Below are positions 16,701-24,829 of a stretch of DNA of 64,000 nt, in pieces. Both the position numbers and the translations under genes were made by a program. The notes beneath the pieces were generated by a model. That model searched no databases. It had not been told where the DNA came from and saw only the letters and a list, made by a program, of their open reading frames with translations. The stretch's first letter is position 1; each line of letters begins with the position of its first letter. The stretch is from Salsuginibacillus kocurii DSM 18087 (GTDB taxonomy: Bacteria > Bacillota > Bacilli > Bacillales > Marinococcaceae), in contig NZ_KB898628.1 of the NCBI RefSeq assembly GCF_000377705.1, positions 171,969 to 235,968 of the forward strand. Reading direction: 5' to 3'.

Positions 16701-17815
16701 TGAGCGATAAAACATACACAGAAGAGTTAGAGTTATATCAGCCTAATCCTGAAACAGAAGGCGAAGATAACTTTAATTTGGATACTATACTTAATGATAA
16801 TTGGAAGAAAATAGATGATTTTGCTAAAAATATTAGCGAAAATATGGATGGCGAAACGGAAGAAAAGCTCAATGAAATTGAAGAGAGTATTGGCAATTTA
16901 GAAGAGCTTGATACAGATGAAAAGGAAAATTTAGTTAAATCCATTAATGAATTACTAGAAAAACTTGCTGCGCATTCGGCAGAGATTGCATCATCTGACC
17001 AGTTAGGACACGTTAAAATAGGCAACAATTTGACGGTTGAAGGAGATGGAACGGTACATGCGGAAGAAGGAATATCAGAAGAGTATGTTGATGATGAAAT
17101 AAGTAGCCATGCTTCTCAAAACAATGTACACGGATTACGAGAAATTACCGTAGAAATTGGAGAAGATGCGACGGCAGGGGGAGGGAGTTCTACTGCTGTA
17201 GGTCGTGGGACTTCAGCCGAAGATACTAGCGCAACAGCTTTAGGGCGTTACGCTTCGGCAGAGAGTATTAATACAGTAGCTATAGGTCATAATGCTATAG
17301 CAGAAAATGGAAGTGATCATGTAATAGGAACTTCTTTTCGTTCAATTATAATTCCCGGTGATTTTACAGTCGAAGGCTCAAAGGACTTTGAAATTGCACA
17401 TCCTCATCCAGACAAAAAAGATACACACCGACTACGCCACGGGGCAGTCGAATCTCCAACCGCAGGTGATACACTTTCTCGCTTTGAAGTAGAAGCAGAG
17501 GAAGACAACGAAACGGTTGAATTGGAATTGCCGGACTACTTCCCGTATCTCAATACCGATGTTGAATGTTGGGTAAACGGTGTAAAGCACTTCGGAAATG
17601 CTTATGCAGACGTTGAAGACGATGTACTCAAAGTCACTTGCGAAAAAGCCGGAAAGTACCGAGTGCTAGTTATCGGAACACGTAACGATGATGCCGTACA
17701 GCAAAACGGCAAGCAGAAAATTGAGCGTGAACGCGGAGTTAGTTGGACAGGCGAGACTTACGCTTATTCGGACGATGAAATTATTGAAATAGATGAAATT
17801 ACGGAGGTTGGATAA
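16700..17815 (+). CDS. Phage tail fibre with YadA-like head repeats
   Basis: 371 aa. Residues 1-110 are helical and acidic. At about residues 155-215 there are three or so 14-residue repeats (STAVGRGTSAEDTS, ATALGRYASAESIN, TVAIGHNAIAENGS), the pattern of trimeric YadA-like left-handed beta-roll repeats. The C-terminal 140 residues look like a separate globular domain. The protein is probably the receptor-binding fibre; base usage becomes less A+T-biased in the C-terminal part, which suggests module exchange. Confidence 0.75.
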   Translation: MSDKTYTEELELYQPNPETEGEDNFNLDTILNDNWKKIDDFAKNISENMDGETEEKLNEIEESIGNLEELDTDEKENLVKSINELLEKLAAHSAEIASSDQLGHVKIGNNLTVEGDGTVHAEEGISEEYVDDEISSHASQNNVHGLREITVEIGEDATAGGGSSTAVGRGTSAEDTSATALGRYASAESINTVAIGHNAIAENGSDHVIGTSFRSIIIPGDFTVEGSKDFEIAHPHPDKKDTHRLRHGAVESPTAGDTLSRFEVEAEEDNETVELELPDYFPYLNTDVECWVNGVKHFGNAYADVEDDVLKVTCEKAGKYRVLVIGTRNDDAVQQNGKQKIERERGVSWTGETYAYSDDEIIEIDEITEVG

Positions 17816-17816
17816 T

Positions 17817-18044
17817 ATGGATATTGTTATCACTAATACAAAATTACGCTTTAAAAACCCAGAAACAGGCGGTGTGACTCGTTCCACAAAAGATCACTAC
17901 AACGGACGTAGAATTTTTGCGGAAGTGGACGGAGAAGAACAGTCATTCCGATTTAAAAAGGATGAGTTACCGTTCGAAGCAACGGAAGAGGATATGGAAA
18001 AAGTGATAGAGGAACGGTTAAAAGAAAAGGAAGATGAAGACTAA
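17817..18044 (+). CDS. Small acidic phage protein of unknown function after the fibre gene
   Basis: 75 aa from ATG 17817 (ACGGAGGTTGGATAAT upstream). N-terminal half is beta-like (DIVITNTKLRFKNPETGGV), C-terminal quarter is a Glu/Lys-rich helix. Position resembles XkdW/XkdX-type genes after fibres, but I see no definite family. It ends just before the kinase cassette. Confidence 0.6.
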   Translation: MDIVITNTKLRFKNPETGGVTRSTKDHYNGRRIFAEVDGEEQSFRFKKDELPFEATEEDMEKVIEERLKEKEDED

Positions 18045-18113
18045 TAGGAGGATAATGCGCAGTAAAAGATAAATTAAAATATATCCTTTATACCCAAAAT
18101 GTAGTAGGTAAGT

Positions 18114-18119
18114 TATAAT
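18114..18119 (+). promoter_or_regulatory. -10 element of the kinase cassette
   Basis: Perfect TATAAT 32 bases before the 160-aa gene, in a very A+T-rich stretch. I see no clear -35 at 16-18 bases upstream (TACCCA at 18091-18096). It suggests independent expression of the cassette. Confidence 0.4.
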
Positions 18120-18151
18120 AAAACTAATATACTATTAAGGAAGGTTTTACA

Positions 18152-18634
18152 ATGATAGCTATGGGTATAAGGGTAGCTCCAAAAGAAATTACATATTCAA
18201 TTTTAGAAATCACAGGTGAAGAAATATCAGAAATAAATTACAATACTAACACATTAAAAATTCCATTAGCTTTAAATGATGATACGCCACGTCAATTATC
18301 CTTCATTCGAACTTCATTTCTATCAATAATAAGTGAAAACAATGTTTCTGTTGCTGGTTTAAGAACCGCTGAAACGGTAGCAAACCCAGATGTTTTTAGG
18401 ATGAATGTAGAAGGAGTTATTCAAGAGTTGCTCTCAAACAGTTGGATTGAAAGCTATTTCACTGGTAAATTAAATTCAATTGCTTCTAAGTTAAATAAAC
18501 CAGTGCAGGAGATAACAGACTGTAAGAATGGCGAAGATATATTCGATGTTCAAGATTGGTCGAAAATTAATTCGAATAAACGGGAGAGTTTTTTAGTAGG
18601 ATTGGCAGCTTATAAAAAGGTGGCAAAGTCATGA
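18152..18634 (+). CDS. Unknown 160-aa protein, possible inactive RNase H-fold, partner of a Ser/Thr kinase
   Basis: 160 aa, start supported by AAGGAAGG upstream. The first 50 residues look like the first three beta strands of an RNase H/RuvC-like fold (GIRVAPKEITYSILEI, then strands around EISEINYN and TLKIPLAL), followed by helix SFIRTSFLSIISENN and strand VSVAGLRTA. In active members the first strand ends in G-I-D; here it is G-I-R, so the protein may be non-catalytic. This fold assignment is inference. It overlaps the kinase start by 4 bases (ATGA), so the two are translationally coupled. Confidence 0.6.
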   Translation: MIAMGIRVAPKEITYSILEITGEEISEINYNTNTLKIPLALNDDTPRQLSFIRTSFLSIISENNVSVAGLRTAETVANPDVFRMNVEGVIQELLSNSWIESYFTGKLNSIASKLNKPVQEITDCKNGEDIFDVQDWSKINSNKRESFLVGLAAYKKVAKS

Positions 18635-19713
18635 TAAAGTTAGATGAAGTTCAAGCTTATGTGAAATTGGATAAAGAAAAGCCATTAGGTAGCGATGAAG
18701 GAAAAAATTCAGATGTATACATTGCTAAAGATATACAATTAAATGAAAAATTAGTTTTGAAAGAAATATCAAAAAAGGCAATAGAAAAACAAAATGTAGA
18801 AACTTATTTTCTAGAATCTCAAATTTTAAATGAAAATGCACACCCAAATATAATGCCAGTGAGATACGCTGCTGAAGATGAATATAAAGTTTATATTACC
18901 ATGCCTCATTATCAAAAAGGCTCATTAAACACTATGATGGAAAATAGTTATTTAACAGTCAGAGAGATCATAAAGTATTCTTTAGATTTTTTGTCAGGCT
19001 TGTTATTTATGCATATTAACGGAATGTTACATTTAGATATAAAGCCAACCAACGTAATAATTAATGATTTAGATAGAGCTATTTTGACAGATTTTGGTCT
19101 CTCAAGATATCTAAATGAAAATGGTTTAGCTCAACAGAAAATGCAATACAGTTTGCATATTGCCCCAGAAGGATTTGATTCATTTGATAGGACAATTTCA
19201 GATGATATATATCAGGCTGGAATGACTTTGTACAGAATGTGTAATGGCAATCAAAACTTTAAGGAGCAGTTTGAAGAAAAATGGTTAAGTGGTAATGGCA
19301 AAAAAGAAAATTTTATAAAAGAAGTGCAGAGGGGAAAATTTCCTGATAGAGATGAATACCACGCTCATATTCCAAAGAAATTTAAGCGAGTTATAAATAA
19401 AATGATTCATCATGACCCAGATAAACGTTATAAAGATGTATTATCTGTAATAAATGATTTGAGTAATATTGACGATAACATGTTAGACTGGCAGTTTTTT
19501 GACCAAAATGAAACAAAAAGCTGGATTTTTGATAATTCAAAGTCAATTATTACATTAAATGTAGACATACAAAAGGAAAAGTGTTTGACTTATGGTTACA
19601 AACATGTTAAGAAAAGTGGGAACACCACTAAGATAAACAAAGTAAAGGGAGTATACGATAATATTCAAGAAGCAATGGAATTTATTCAAGAGGTTTTGCC
19701 AGAATACTCTTAA
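18631..19713 (+). CDS. Prophage-encoded serine/threonine protein kinase
   Basis: 360 aa, eukaryotic-type kinase without a membrane segment. Key residues are present: ATP-site K44 (LVLKEIS), helix C E62, catalytic HLDIKPTN (H134, D136, K138, N141), DFG at 154-156, APE at 178-180 and D192 in the SDDIYQAG segment. The domain ends near residue 265; the last 95 residues (including KSWIFDNSKSIITLNV) form an additional unknown domain. Extracytoplasmic PASTA repeats are absent. It sits in a moron-like cassette between fibre and lysis genes. Phage-borne kinases can act in host takeover or in abortive infection against other phages; which applies here is unknown. Confidence 0.85.
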   Translation: MIKLDEVQAYVKLDKEKPLGSDEGKNSDVYIAKDIQLNEKLVLKEISKKAIEKQNVETYFLESQILNENAHPNIMPVRYAAEDEYKVYITMPHYQKGSLNTMMENSYLTVREIIKYSLDFLSGLLFMHINGMLHLDIKPTNVIINDLDRAILTDFGLSRYLNENGLAQQKMQYSLHIAPEGFDSFDRTISDDIYQAGMTLYRMCNGNQNFKEQFEEKWLSGNGKKENFIKEVQRGKFPDRDEYHAHIPKKFKRVINKMIHHDPDKRYKDVLSVINDLSNIDDNMLDWQFFDQNETKSWIFDNSKSIITLNVDIQKEKCLTYGYKHVKKSGNTTKINKVKGVYDNIQEAMEFIQEVLPEYS

Positions 19714-19729
19714 AAGGAGGTTTACAAGG

Positions 19730-19912
19730 ATGGTGAGAAAAGACTATACTTTAAAACGGAAGTATTTAGCGAATCCACTTTATCAAACCTCTGTAGAAGA
19801 TAAATTAAAAAATAATAAATCCACTAACTTAAAAAATGGTAATAGAAAAGTTGTTGATTTTGACAATGGGTATATTGAATTACAGGCAGTGGATACTAAT
19901 AAAAAATTTTAA
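19730..19912 (+). CDS. Small basic protein of the kinase cassette
   Basis: 60 aa, rich in Lys and Asn, preceded by a strong AAAGGAGG. It lies 16 bases after the kinase and just before the cassette terminator. It has Ser/Thr-rich portions (LYQTSVEDKL, NKSTNLKNGN) that could serve as kinase substrate sites, but no family is recognised. Confidence 0.5.
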   Translation: MVRKDYTLKRKYLANPLYQTSVEDKLKNNKSTNLKNGNRKVVDFDNGYIELQAVDTNKKF

Positions 19913-19928
19913 TAGTGATTTAATGGAA

Positions 19929-19958
19929 GGGTGAGCTCATAAAGAGTTCACTCTTTTT
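19929..19958 (+). terminator. Terminator of the kinase cassette
   Basis: GTGAGCTC (19931-19938) pairs with GAGTTCAC (19944-19951), one wobble, with two further pairs outside, then five T. It closes the cassette before the lysis genes. Confidence 0.7.
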
Positions 19959-19980
19959 ATTTTTTTAGGCAGGTGATCAA

Positions 19981-20235
19981 ATGACAACGGAAAATCACAA
20001 TCACTCAGACAGCTACCGTATTAGTCGAAATGAGCAGGAGATTGAGCGAGTTAAGGAAGATGTGAAGGGCTTAGAGCAAGACGTGCGAACGGTTGAAACA
20101 CGCACTACACTCTCTGAGCAGAAAATTAAGAACGTAGAAAAGGACATACAAAGCATACATAGCAACACAACTTGGATTTTACGCCTCATCGTAGGCACAA
20201 TTGTAGCCGCTTTATTGGGGCTTATTTTTATTTAA
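19981..20235 (+). CDS. Holin-associated protein (XhlA/haemolysin XhlA family)
   Basis: 84 aa. Coiled coil over residues 12-60 followed by a C-terminal membrane helix (WILRLIVGTIVAALLGLIFI, residues 65-84). This is the XhlA topology; XhlA works with a holin and an amidase in PBSX lysis. GCAGGTGATC upstream as ribosome binding site. Confidence 0.8.
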   Translation: MTTENHNHSDSYRISRNEQEIERVKEDVKGLEQDVRTVETRTTLSEQKIKNVEKDIQSIHSNTTWILRLIVGTIVAALLGLIFI

Positions 20236-20248
20236 AGGGTGGTACATA

Positions 20249-20542
20249 ATGTTTAACAAGCTGAAAAATATGGATAGCAAGAAGGATTATGCTGTATTGA
20301 TTAGTGGCTTTTTAGGTGCTGTTAAAGTAGTATTGTCTGCTTTCGGCATTGAATTGCCACAGGAGGCAATTGATACAGTAGCAGATGGACTAGCTAGTGT
20401 AGCTGTCGGTGTAGCTATTTGGCTTAATACGTATACTACACCTAAAGCTAAGAAAGATAAGCAGCATATTAATGAAGGTAAAGCAGCAGAAGAGAATAAT
20501 GAAGATTTCCCATATAAGGATTTTCCAGATGCTGAAAAATAA
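20249..20542 (+). CDS. Phage holin
   Basis: 97 aa. Two hydrophobic segments (about residues 14-35 and 47-63) separated by a turn with LPQEAIDTVADG, and a charged C-terminus. Such short two-helix proteins, next to XhlA and an endolysin, are holins (phi LC3/XhlB-like class) that open the membrane at lysis time. Confidence 0.75.
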   Translation: MFNKLKNMDSKKDYAVLISGFLGAVKVVLSAFGIELPQEAIDTVADGLASVAVGVAIWLNTYTTPKAKKDKQHINEGKAAEENNEDFPYKDFPDAEK

Positions 20543-20554
20543 ATAATACATAGC

Positions 20555-20580
20555 AGCGTCCTCATAAGAGGGCGCTTTTA
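20555..20580 (+). terminator. Terminator-like hairpin between holin and endolysin
   Basis: AGCGTCCTC pairs with GAGGGCGCT (one wobble) across ATAA, followed by TTTTAATTTT. Confidence 0.65.
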
Positions 20581-20602
20581 ATTTTAATAAAGGAGAATGA
20601 AC

Positions 20603-21361
20603 ATGAAAAAACCACAAATGAGAGCTGCCCCTAGGCAAGCATCTTCACCATTAACTGACTTATCACCTAATGATGTTGGCTTATTGGTACAGCATCATAT
20701 GGCTCACAGCTCTGGTAACTTACATGATGTGGCTAGATGGCATATGGATGATAACGTATGGAATTATATTGGCTACAATTACTGGATTGCTTTTGATGGA
20801 ACAATTTATAAATGTCGTGGATTCAAACAGGGTGCTCACGTAAGCAACCACAACCACTATACATATGGAATTGGTTATCAAGGACACTTTGGCAGCCAGA
20901 ATATGACTGAAGAGCAACTTGAATCAGGTATTATTCTTAATGCTTGGTTAGCGCAAGAGTGTGGCTTATCTGCTGATGAAATTGTTGGACATGGTGATGT
21001 AGCTGCTTCTGCTTGTCCTGAGCGTAATTTCCGTATGAGTGAGCTTAAAGATGGAGTAGAAGCTGCGTTAGAGAAAGGTGTTAGCGCTAGTGAGTTGAAT
21101 GCTAAGATTGTATATGATGGCAATGATGTAAAAGGTTTTGTTGAAGATGGGCGTACATATGTGCAGCTTAGAAACTTGGCTGATTTGGTTGGCGTACAGA
21201 TTGATTATGATAACGATACAAAAGAGATCACATTTGATGGTAAAGTTGTTGATCCTATTGTGATTGAAGGTAGATCATATTTACCTGTACGTGAAGTTGC
21301 TGAAGATATTGGATTGAGTGTGGATTGGGATCAGGATAGTAGGACTGTGCTACTTAAATAG
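20603..21361 (+). CDS. Endolysin: N-acetylmuramoyl-L-alanine amidase with two copper-amine-oxidase-like wall modules
   Basis: 252 aa from ATG 20603 (AAAGGAG 8 bases upstream). Amidase_2/PGRP domain in residues about 20-150: zinc ligands are the first HH pair (VQHHMAHSSG), the H of GHGDVAASACPE and its C. The C-terminal 90 residues carry two stalk-like motifs, DGRTYVQLRNLADLVG and EGRSYLPVREVAEDIG, each followed by a V/I-D-x-D turn, the Cu_amine_oxidN1 repeat used for envelope attachment. Substrate is the host's own peptidoglycan. Confidence 0.88.
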   Translation: MKKPQMRAAPRQASSPLTDLSPNDVGLLVQHHMAHSSGNLHDVARWHMDDNVWNYIGYNYWIAFDGTIYKCRGFKQGAHVSNHNHYTYGIGYQGHFGSQNMTEEQLESGIILNAWLAQECGLSADEIVGHGDVAASACPERNFRMSELKDGVEAALEKGVSASELNAKIVYDGNDVKGFVEDGRTYVQLRNLADLVGVQIDYDNDTKEITFDGKVVDPIVIEGRSYLPVREVAEDIGLSVDWDQDSRTVLLK

Positions 21362-21794
21362 TTTTGCCAATATTCTGATATTAATTTATGTGACCCTATA
21401 GGTGGCTTCATGTATCCATTTCTATAATTTGTTAGACGTGTTAATCATTTAGATAATAAAGTTTACTGACGAGAGTGTGAGTAGGCTTGTATGATGTTTG
21501 ATTGATATTGGGGATTTTGTCTCCTATGAGAGAATAAGTACAAAACCTCTAATTCTTCTCTTGGGTGACTAAATCCCTTTACTACTGTTATAACAGTATT
21601 CCCCTCCTTTTTTATATTTCCCCTAAATAAATAACAAGAAAATAATTGCAAAAATTTCATCATAACCCCTTGATTGTTAACTGGAAATGGCTTACTATTG
21701 TATTCAGTTAACCAATAAACAAGCTGAATGGTTACCAACAAATATGTTTATATTAAATATTTCCTTCCCGTTTTAATCCCCATTTGATAGTATA
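21362..21794. other. 433 bases at the prophage right end without a clear gene
   Basis: A minus-strand open frame (21463-21741) has no start codon placed after its only good ribosome binding site (AAAGGAGGGG near 21600-21610, minus strand), so I do not call it. A perfect 16-base palindrome, TACTGTTATAACAGTA, lies at about 21586-21601. The stretch leads into the attachment junction. Confidence 0.5.
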
Positions 21795-21887
21795 TACACG
21801 ATTTCTAGCACGAAAGCTAAGCCAACTAACTCCGAATTTATCGCCATGATCGCTGATAAGCTGAGACTTGAACATAAAGTGAGTTAA
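21795..21887 (+). pseudogene. spo0A: 3' end of spo0A at the prophage right attachment site (attR)
   Basis: Thirty codons plus TAA read [30 protein letters not shown]. From memory, this is almost identical to the C-terminus of Bacillus Spo0A, the sporulation master regulator. Directly upstream of Y the similarity stops: the residues before it in Spo0A (SSLFG) are replaced by unrelated codons and a TAA a few codons earlier. No start codon exists. The most direct reading is that the phage integrated in the 3' end of spo0A, restoring the gene on its left side (outside this window) and leaving this duplicate with the original terminator. The next host gene, DUF2627-bkdR, is a usual neighbour of spo0A, which supports this. 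Confidence 0.88.
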
Positions 21888-21901
21888 TAAAGTAAATTGT
21901 G

Positions 21902-21943
21902 AAAGAGCAAAGGTGTCAGCTTCTGCCATCTTTGCTCTTTTTA
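21902..21943 (+). terminator. Original spo0A terminator
   Basis: AGAGCAAAGGTG pairs with CATCTTTGCTCT (one wobble) across an 11-base loop, followed by five T, 15 bases after the Spo0A-like stop codon. Confidence 0.75.
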
Positions 21944-22007
21944 TGTTGTGCTATACGTCTGGATAGCTAGAAGGCTGAAGGTTTGCTACACTACAAGAAA
22001 CTAGCGT

Positions 22008-22193
22008 TTACGTGTTTGTGTTTTCAATGAATTTGTTGAAAAGGCGTACGACCGTATCAGTAGAACCATCACTTAACGGTCTGATCTGTTCAATGCGGTT
22101 GCGTGTCGGGTTATAAATGATTGTATAGATCCGGTCTACATAGGTTGTTTCGTAAATGTCATAATCGTGCCTCGTTTCTACTTTGCGAAACAT
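22008..22193 (-). CDS. Small conserved-looking protein of unknown function
   Basis: 61 aa. Charged N-terminus (RKVETRHDYDIYETTYVDR) and a strand pattern IYTIIYNPTRNRIEQI, ending in a helix with VVRLFNKFI. An AAGGGG lies about 12 bases before its ATG. It lies convergent to the spo0A remnant and behind the DUF2627 gene on the same strand. I do not recognise the family. Confidence 0.55.
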   Translation of the reverse strand: MFRKVETRHDYDIYETTYVDRIYTIIYNPTRNRIEQIRPLSDGSTDTVVRLFNKFIENTNT

Positions 22194-22273
22194 TATCCAT
22201 AGCCCCTTTTTTTAACTTCCTATGCATCATAGCTTTTGCAATTTACAATCAATCATGCAAAAACCTCTCCAAT

Positions 22274-22531
22274 TTAATTCGGAGAGGTGGGTGCAGTTTG
22301 TTTTTTATTTTGGCGTGGAGGGATTTTCCCGTTTTTACGGTCGCGGTGTACAATAAAACCACCGATGAAGCCAATGCCTCCAATTAATAACACCATACCT
22401 AAAATAAATTGGAGTGTTAAGGATGGAAGCGGGTTTTGCAATATACCAAATAGTGCATCTCGCATCCATTTTATGCCTAATCCTGCAAAAAAGATAGGAG
22501 TAAGTAAAATGATAAGGGCAATTAAACGCAT
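22274..22531 (-). CDS. yqzF: DUF2627 membrane protein (YqzF-like)
   Basis: 85 aa with two membrane helices (about residues 3-20 and 38-62) and a basic C-terminus RDRKNGKIPPRQNK. In Bacillaceae this gene is divergent from bkdR, and the same arrangement is seen here with 87 bases between the starts. Function unknown. Confidence 0.8.
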   Translation of the reverse strand: MRLIALIILLTPIFFAGLGIKWMRDALFGILQNPLPSLTLQFILGMVLLIGGIGFIGGFIVHRDRKNGKIPPRQNKKQTAPTSPN

Positions 22532-22618
22532 AGACTGCCTCTCCCTTTTTATAAGCTGCTTCTATTTTACGCTAGTTTCTTCTCATAATCAAACTGCAGC
22601 TCTGAAGGGAAAAGACTT

Positions 22619-24691
22619 ATGAAAGCAGGTGTTAATGTGAAACGAACAGTCATAGTTGGAGCTGGCCAAGGTGGTTCAGCCCTTATGAACATACTGCAAG
22701 AAAGTCCGCATTTACAGATTTGTGGGGTAGCAGACGTGAATGAAGAAGCAGAGGGCATGAAAAAAGCCCGGCAGGCTGATATAGCAGCTTCTACAGACTG
22801 GCAGTCTCTTTTAGACAGAACAAGGCCAGATGTCGTCATAGAAACGACTGGAAATGATGAGGTCTTACAATCATTGCAAGCCGCTGTTGCTGCTAATGTC
22901 GCGGTGATTCCTTCTAGTGTCGCCTATATTATACATACGTTAATCGAAGATAAAAAAGAGCTCATTGATGAAGTGCAAAAGCAAGAGCTTGCCCAAGCTA
23001 CTGTCCTGGATTCTACCCATGATGGCATGATAGCTATCAACCGCTCTGAGCGAATCATCTTATTTAATCATGCGGCTGAAGAGATGACCGGGGACGACAA
23101 AACGGAGCGGCTTGGAGCCCACATTCATGAGGTATTGCCAGAAAGTCGGCTGCCAAGAGTACTTGAAACAGGGAAGGTCGAACGCAATCAATCACAAACC
23201 TTTGAGAATGGGCAGGAAATTGTCACAACGAGAGTGCCCTTATACCGGGATGATACAGTGGTAGGCGCTTTGGCCGTATTTAAAGATGTGACTGAAATCG
23301 TGCGTATGGCAGAAGAAGTTACAAACTTAAAAAGTATTCAACAAATGTTAGAGGCTATTATTCAATCTTCAGAAGAAGCGATTTCTGTTGTAGACGAAAA
23401 TGGTATGGGAATTATGATAAATCCTGCTTATTCTAAATTAACTGGCTTGAAAAAAGAAGATGTCATTGGAAAACCGGCTACAGCTGATATTTATGAAGGG
23501 GAAAGTATGCATTTGCAAGTTCTAAAGACAAAAGAGCCGGTGCGCGGGGTACGGTTGAAAGTTGGCCCAAAAAGAAAGGATGTCGTCGTGAACGTAGCTC
23601 CAGTTGTGGTGGATGGTGACTTAAAAGGAAGTGTCGGCATAATTCATGATGTCTCAGAAATCAAAGCGCTTACCGAAGAGCTTGAACGTGCCAGGCAAAT
23701 TATACGCACCCTTGAAGCTAAATATACCTTTGCAGACATTGTGGGCTACTCTGAAGGAATCAGACAAGCCCGGGCCCAGGCGGAAATAAGTGCTTCTACA
23801 CCTGTAACCGTTCTGTTGCGGGGGGAATCAGGAACTGGGAAAGAATTGTTTGCGCACGCGATCCATGATGCGAGTTCGCGCCGCTTTGGTCCATTTATCC
23901 GTGTGAATTGTGCTGCTCTTTCTGAAAGTCTACTTGAAAGTGAATTATTTGGTTACGAAGAAGGTGCATTTTCCGGTGCTGTTAAAGGGGGAAAGCGGGG
24001 CTTATTTGAAGAGGCAGACCAAGGCAGCATTTTTTTGGATGAGATCGGTGAGATGTCAGCAAAGACCCAAGTTAAGCTGTTGCGTGTATTACAAGAAGGT
24101 GAAATAGTACGAGTTGGCGGCACGAAAACGATAGCAATTGATGCACGCATTATTGCAGCAACTAATGTTGATTTAGAAGAAGCAGTACAAACCAAATCTT
24201 TTCGAGAAGATTTATACTATCGATTAAATAAAATGCCGATTATGATTCCTTCGTTACGAGAACGATTAGATGACCTTGAAGCCTTATGCCACCATTTGCT
24301 GCGAAAAATAAATCAAGAGTATGGCCGTCAAGTGGAAGGGCTCTCCTCGGCAGCTATCGAATATTTAAGCCGGTACGATTGGCCCGGGAACGTTCGGGAG
24401 CTAGAAAACATCCTGGGCCGGGCGGTGATTCACATGGATTTTTCAGCTACGAACATAAATAAAGCAGACTTGCCGGCTCTTACTTCACATGATAGAGAGC
24501 CTCCCGAGGTTTACGAGGAGGAGGGGTCCTTGCAAGAACAATTGGAGGCCTTTGAAAGACAGCAGTTGGTAGGAGCCCTTGCCCGAACGAATGGAAATAA
24601 AACAGAAGCGGCAAAGTCTTTGCAAATTTCCATACGCAATTTATATTATAAATTAGAAAAACATCAAATTGACAATTCTAGCATGCAATAA
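22619..24691 (+). CDS. bkdR: BkdR, sigma-54 dependent activator of the bkd operon
   Basis: 690 aa. N-terminal Rossmann-like domain ([16 protein letters not shown]), two PAS domains (about 125-230 and 240-350), AAA+ domain with Walker A GESGTGKE near residue 401 and Walker [11 protein letters not shown], and a Fis-type helix-turn-helix ([25 protein letters not shown]). The sigma-54 contact loop reads GAFSGA instead of the usual GAFTGA. It activates the sigma-54 (SigL) promoter found 80 bases after its stop. Start 22619 is likely; GTG 22637 is an alternative. Confidence 0.93.
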   Translation: MKAGVNVKRTVIVGAGQGGSALMNILQESPHLQICGVADVNEEAEGMKKARQADIAASTDWQSLLDRTRPDVVIETTGNDEVLQSLQAAVAANVAVIPSSVAYIIHTLIEDKKELIDEVQKQELAQATVLDSTHDGMIAINRSERIILFNHAAEEMTGDDKTERLGAHIHEVLPESRLPRVLETGKVERNQSQTFENGQEIVTTRVPLYRDDTVVGALAVFKDVTEIVRMAEEVTNLKSIQQMLEAIIQSSEEAISVVDENGMGIMINPAYSKLTGLKKEDVIGKPATADIYEGESMHLQVLKTKEPVRGVRLKVGPKRKDVVVNVAPVVVDGDLKGSVGIIHDVSEIKALTEELERARQIIRTLEAKYTFADIVGYSEGIRQARAQAEISASTPVTVLLRGESGTGKELFAHAIHDASSRRFGPFIRVNCAALSESLLESELFGYEEGAFSGAVKGGKRGLFEEADQGSIFLDEIGEMSAKTQVKLLRVLQEGEIVRVGGTKTIAIDARIIAATNVDLEEAVQTKSFREDLYYRLNKMPIMIPSLRERLDDLEALCHHLLRKINQEYGRQVEGLSSAAIEYLSRYDWPGNVRELENILGRAVIHMDFSATNINKADLPALTSHDREPPEVYEEEGSLQEQLEAFERQQLVGALARTNGNKTEAAKSLQISIRNLYYKLEKHQIDNSSMQ

Positions 24692-24716
24692 TTTGCTTAT
24701 CATGCAAAACGTTGCA
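24684..24716 (+). promoter_or_regulatory. Two tandem palindromes, probable BkdR enhancer
   Basis: TGCAA-TAAT-TTGCT (24684-24697) and TGCAA-AACG-TTGCA (24703-24716) share half-sites and 4-base spacing, with centres 19 bases apart. They overlap the bkdR stop codon and lie 55-90 bases upstream of the -24 element, the correct place for an activator-binding site. Confidence 0.65.
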
Positions 24717-24770
24717 CGCTCTTTTTTTAGGGGGTCCTTGAAATGGAGCGCTTTCATTTCATTGTGGAAG

Positions 24771-24787
24771 TTGGCACACATATTGCA
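24771..24787 (+). promoter_or_regulatory. Sigma-54 (-24/-12) promoter of the bkd operon
   Basis: TTGGCAC-ACATA-TTGCA, with the invariant GG (24773-24774) and GC (24785-24786) separated by exactly 10 bases. Transcription would start near 24798, about 30 bases before ptb. Upstream, AGCGCTTTCA (about 24747) is only a weak cre-like match. Confidence 0.85.
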
Positions 24788-24829
24788 TTTACAAACAGAT
24801 GAATATACAAACAGGAAAGGAAGAACAGC

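Noticed and set aside
21463..21741. 92-codon minus-strand frame near the prophage end
   Set aside because: Its start codons lie far before the only good ribosome binding site and none follows that site; composition not convincing.
24740..24762. cre-like site near the sigma-54 promoter
   Set aside because: Contains AGCGCTTTCA but one half is a base short and mismatched against the CcpA consensus.
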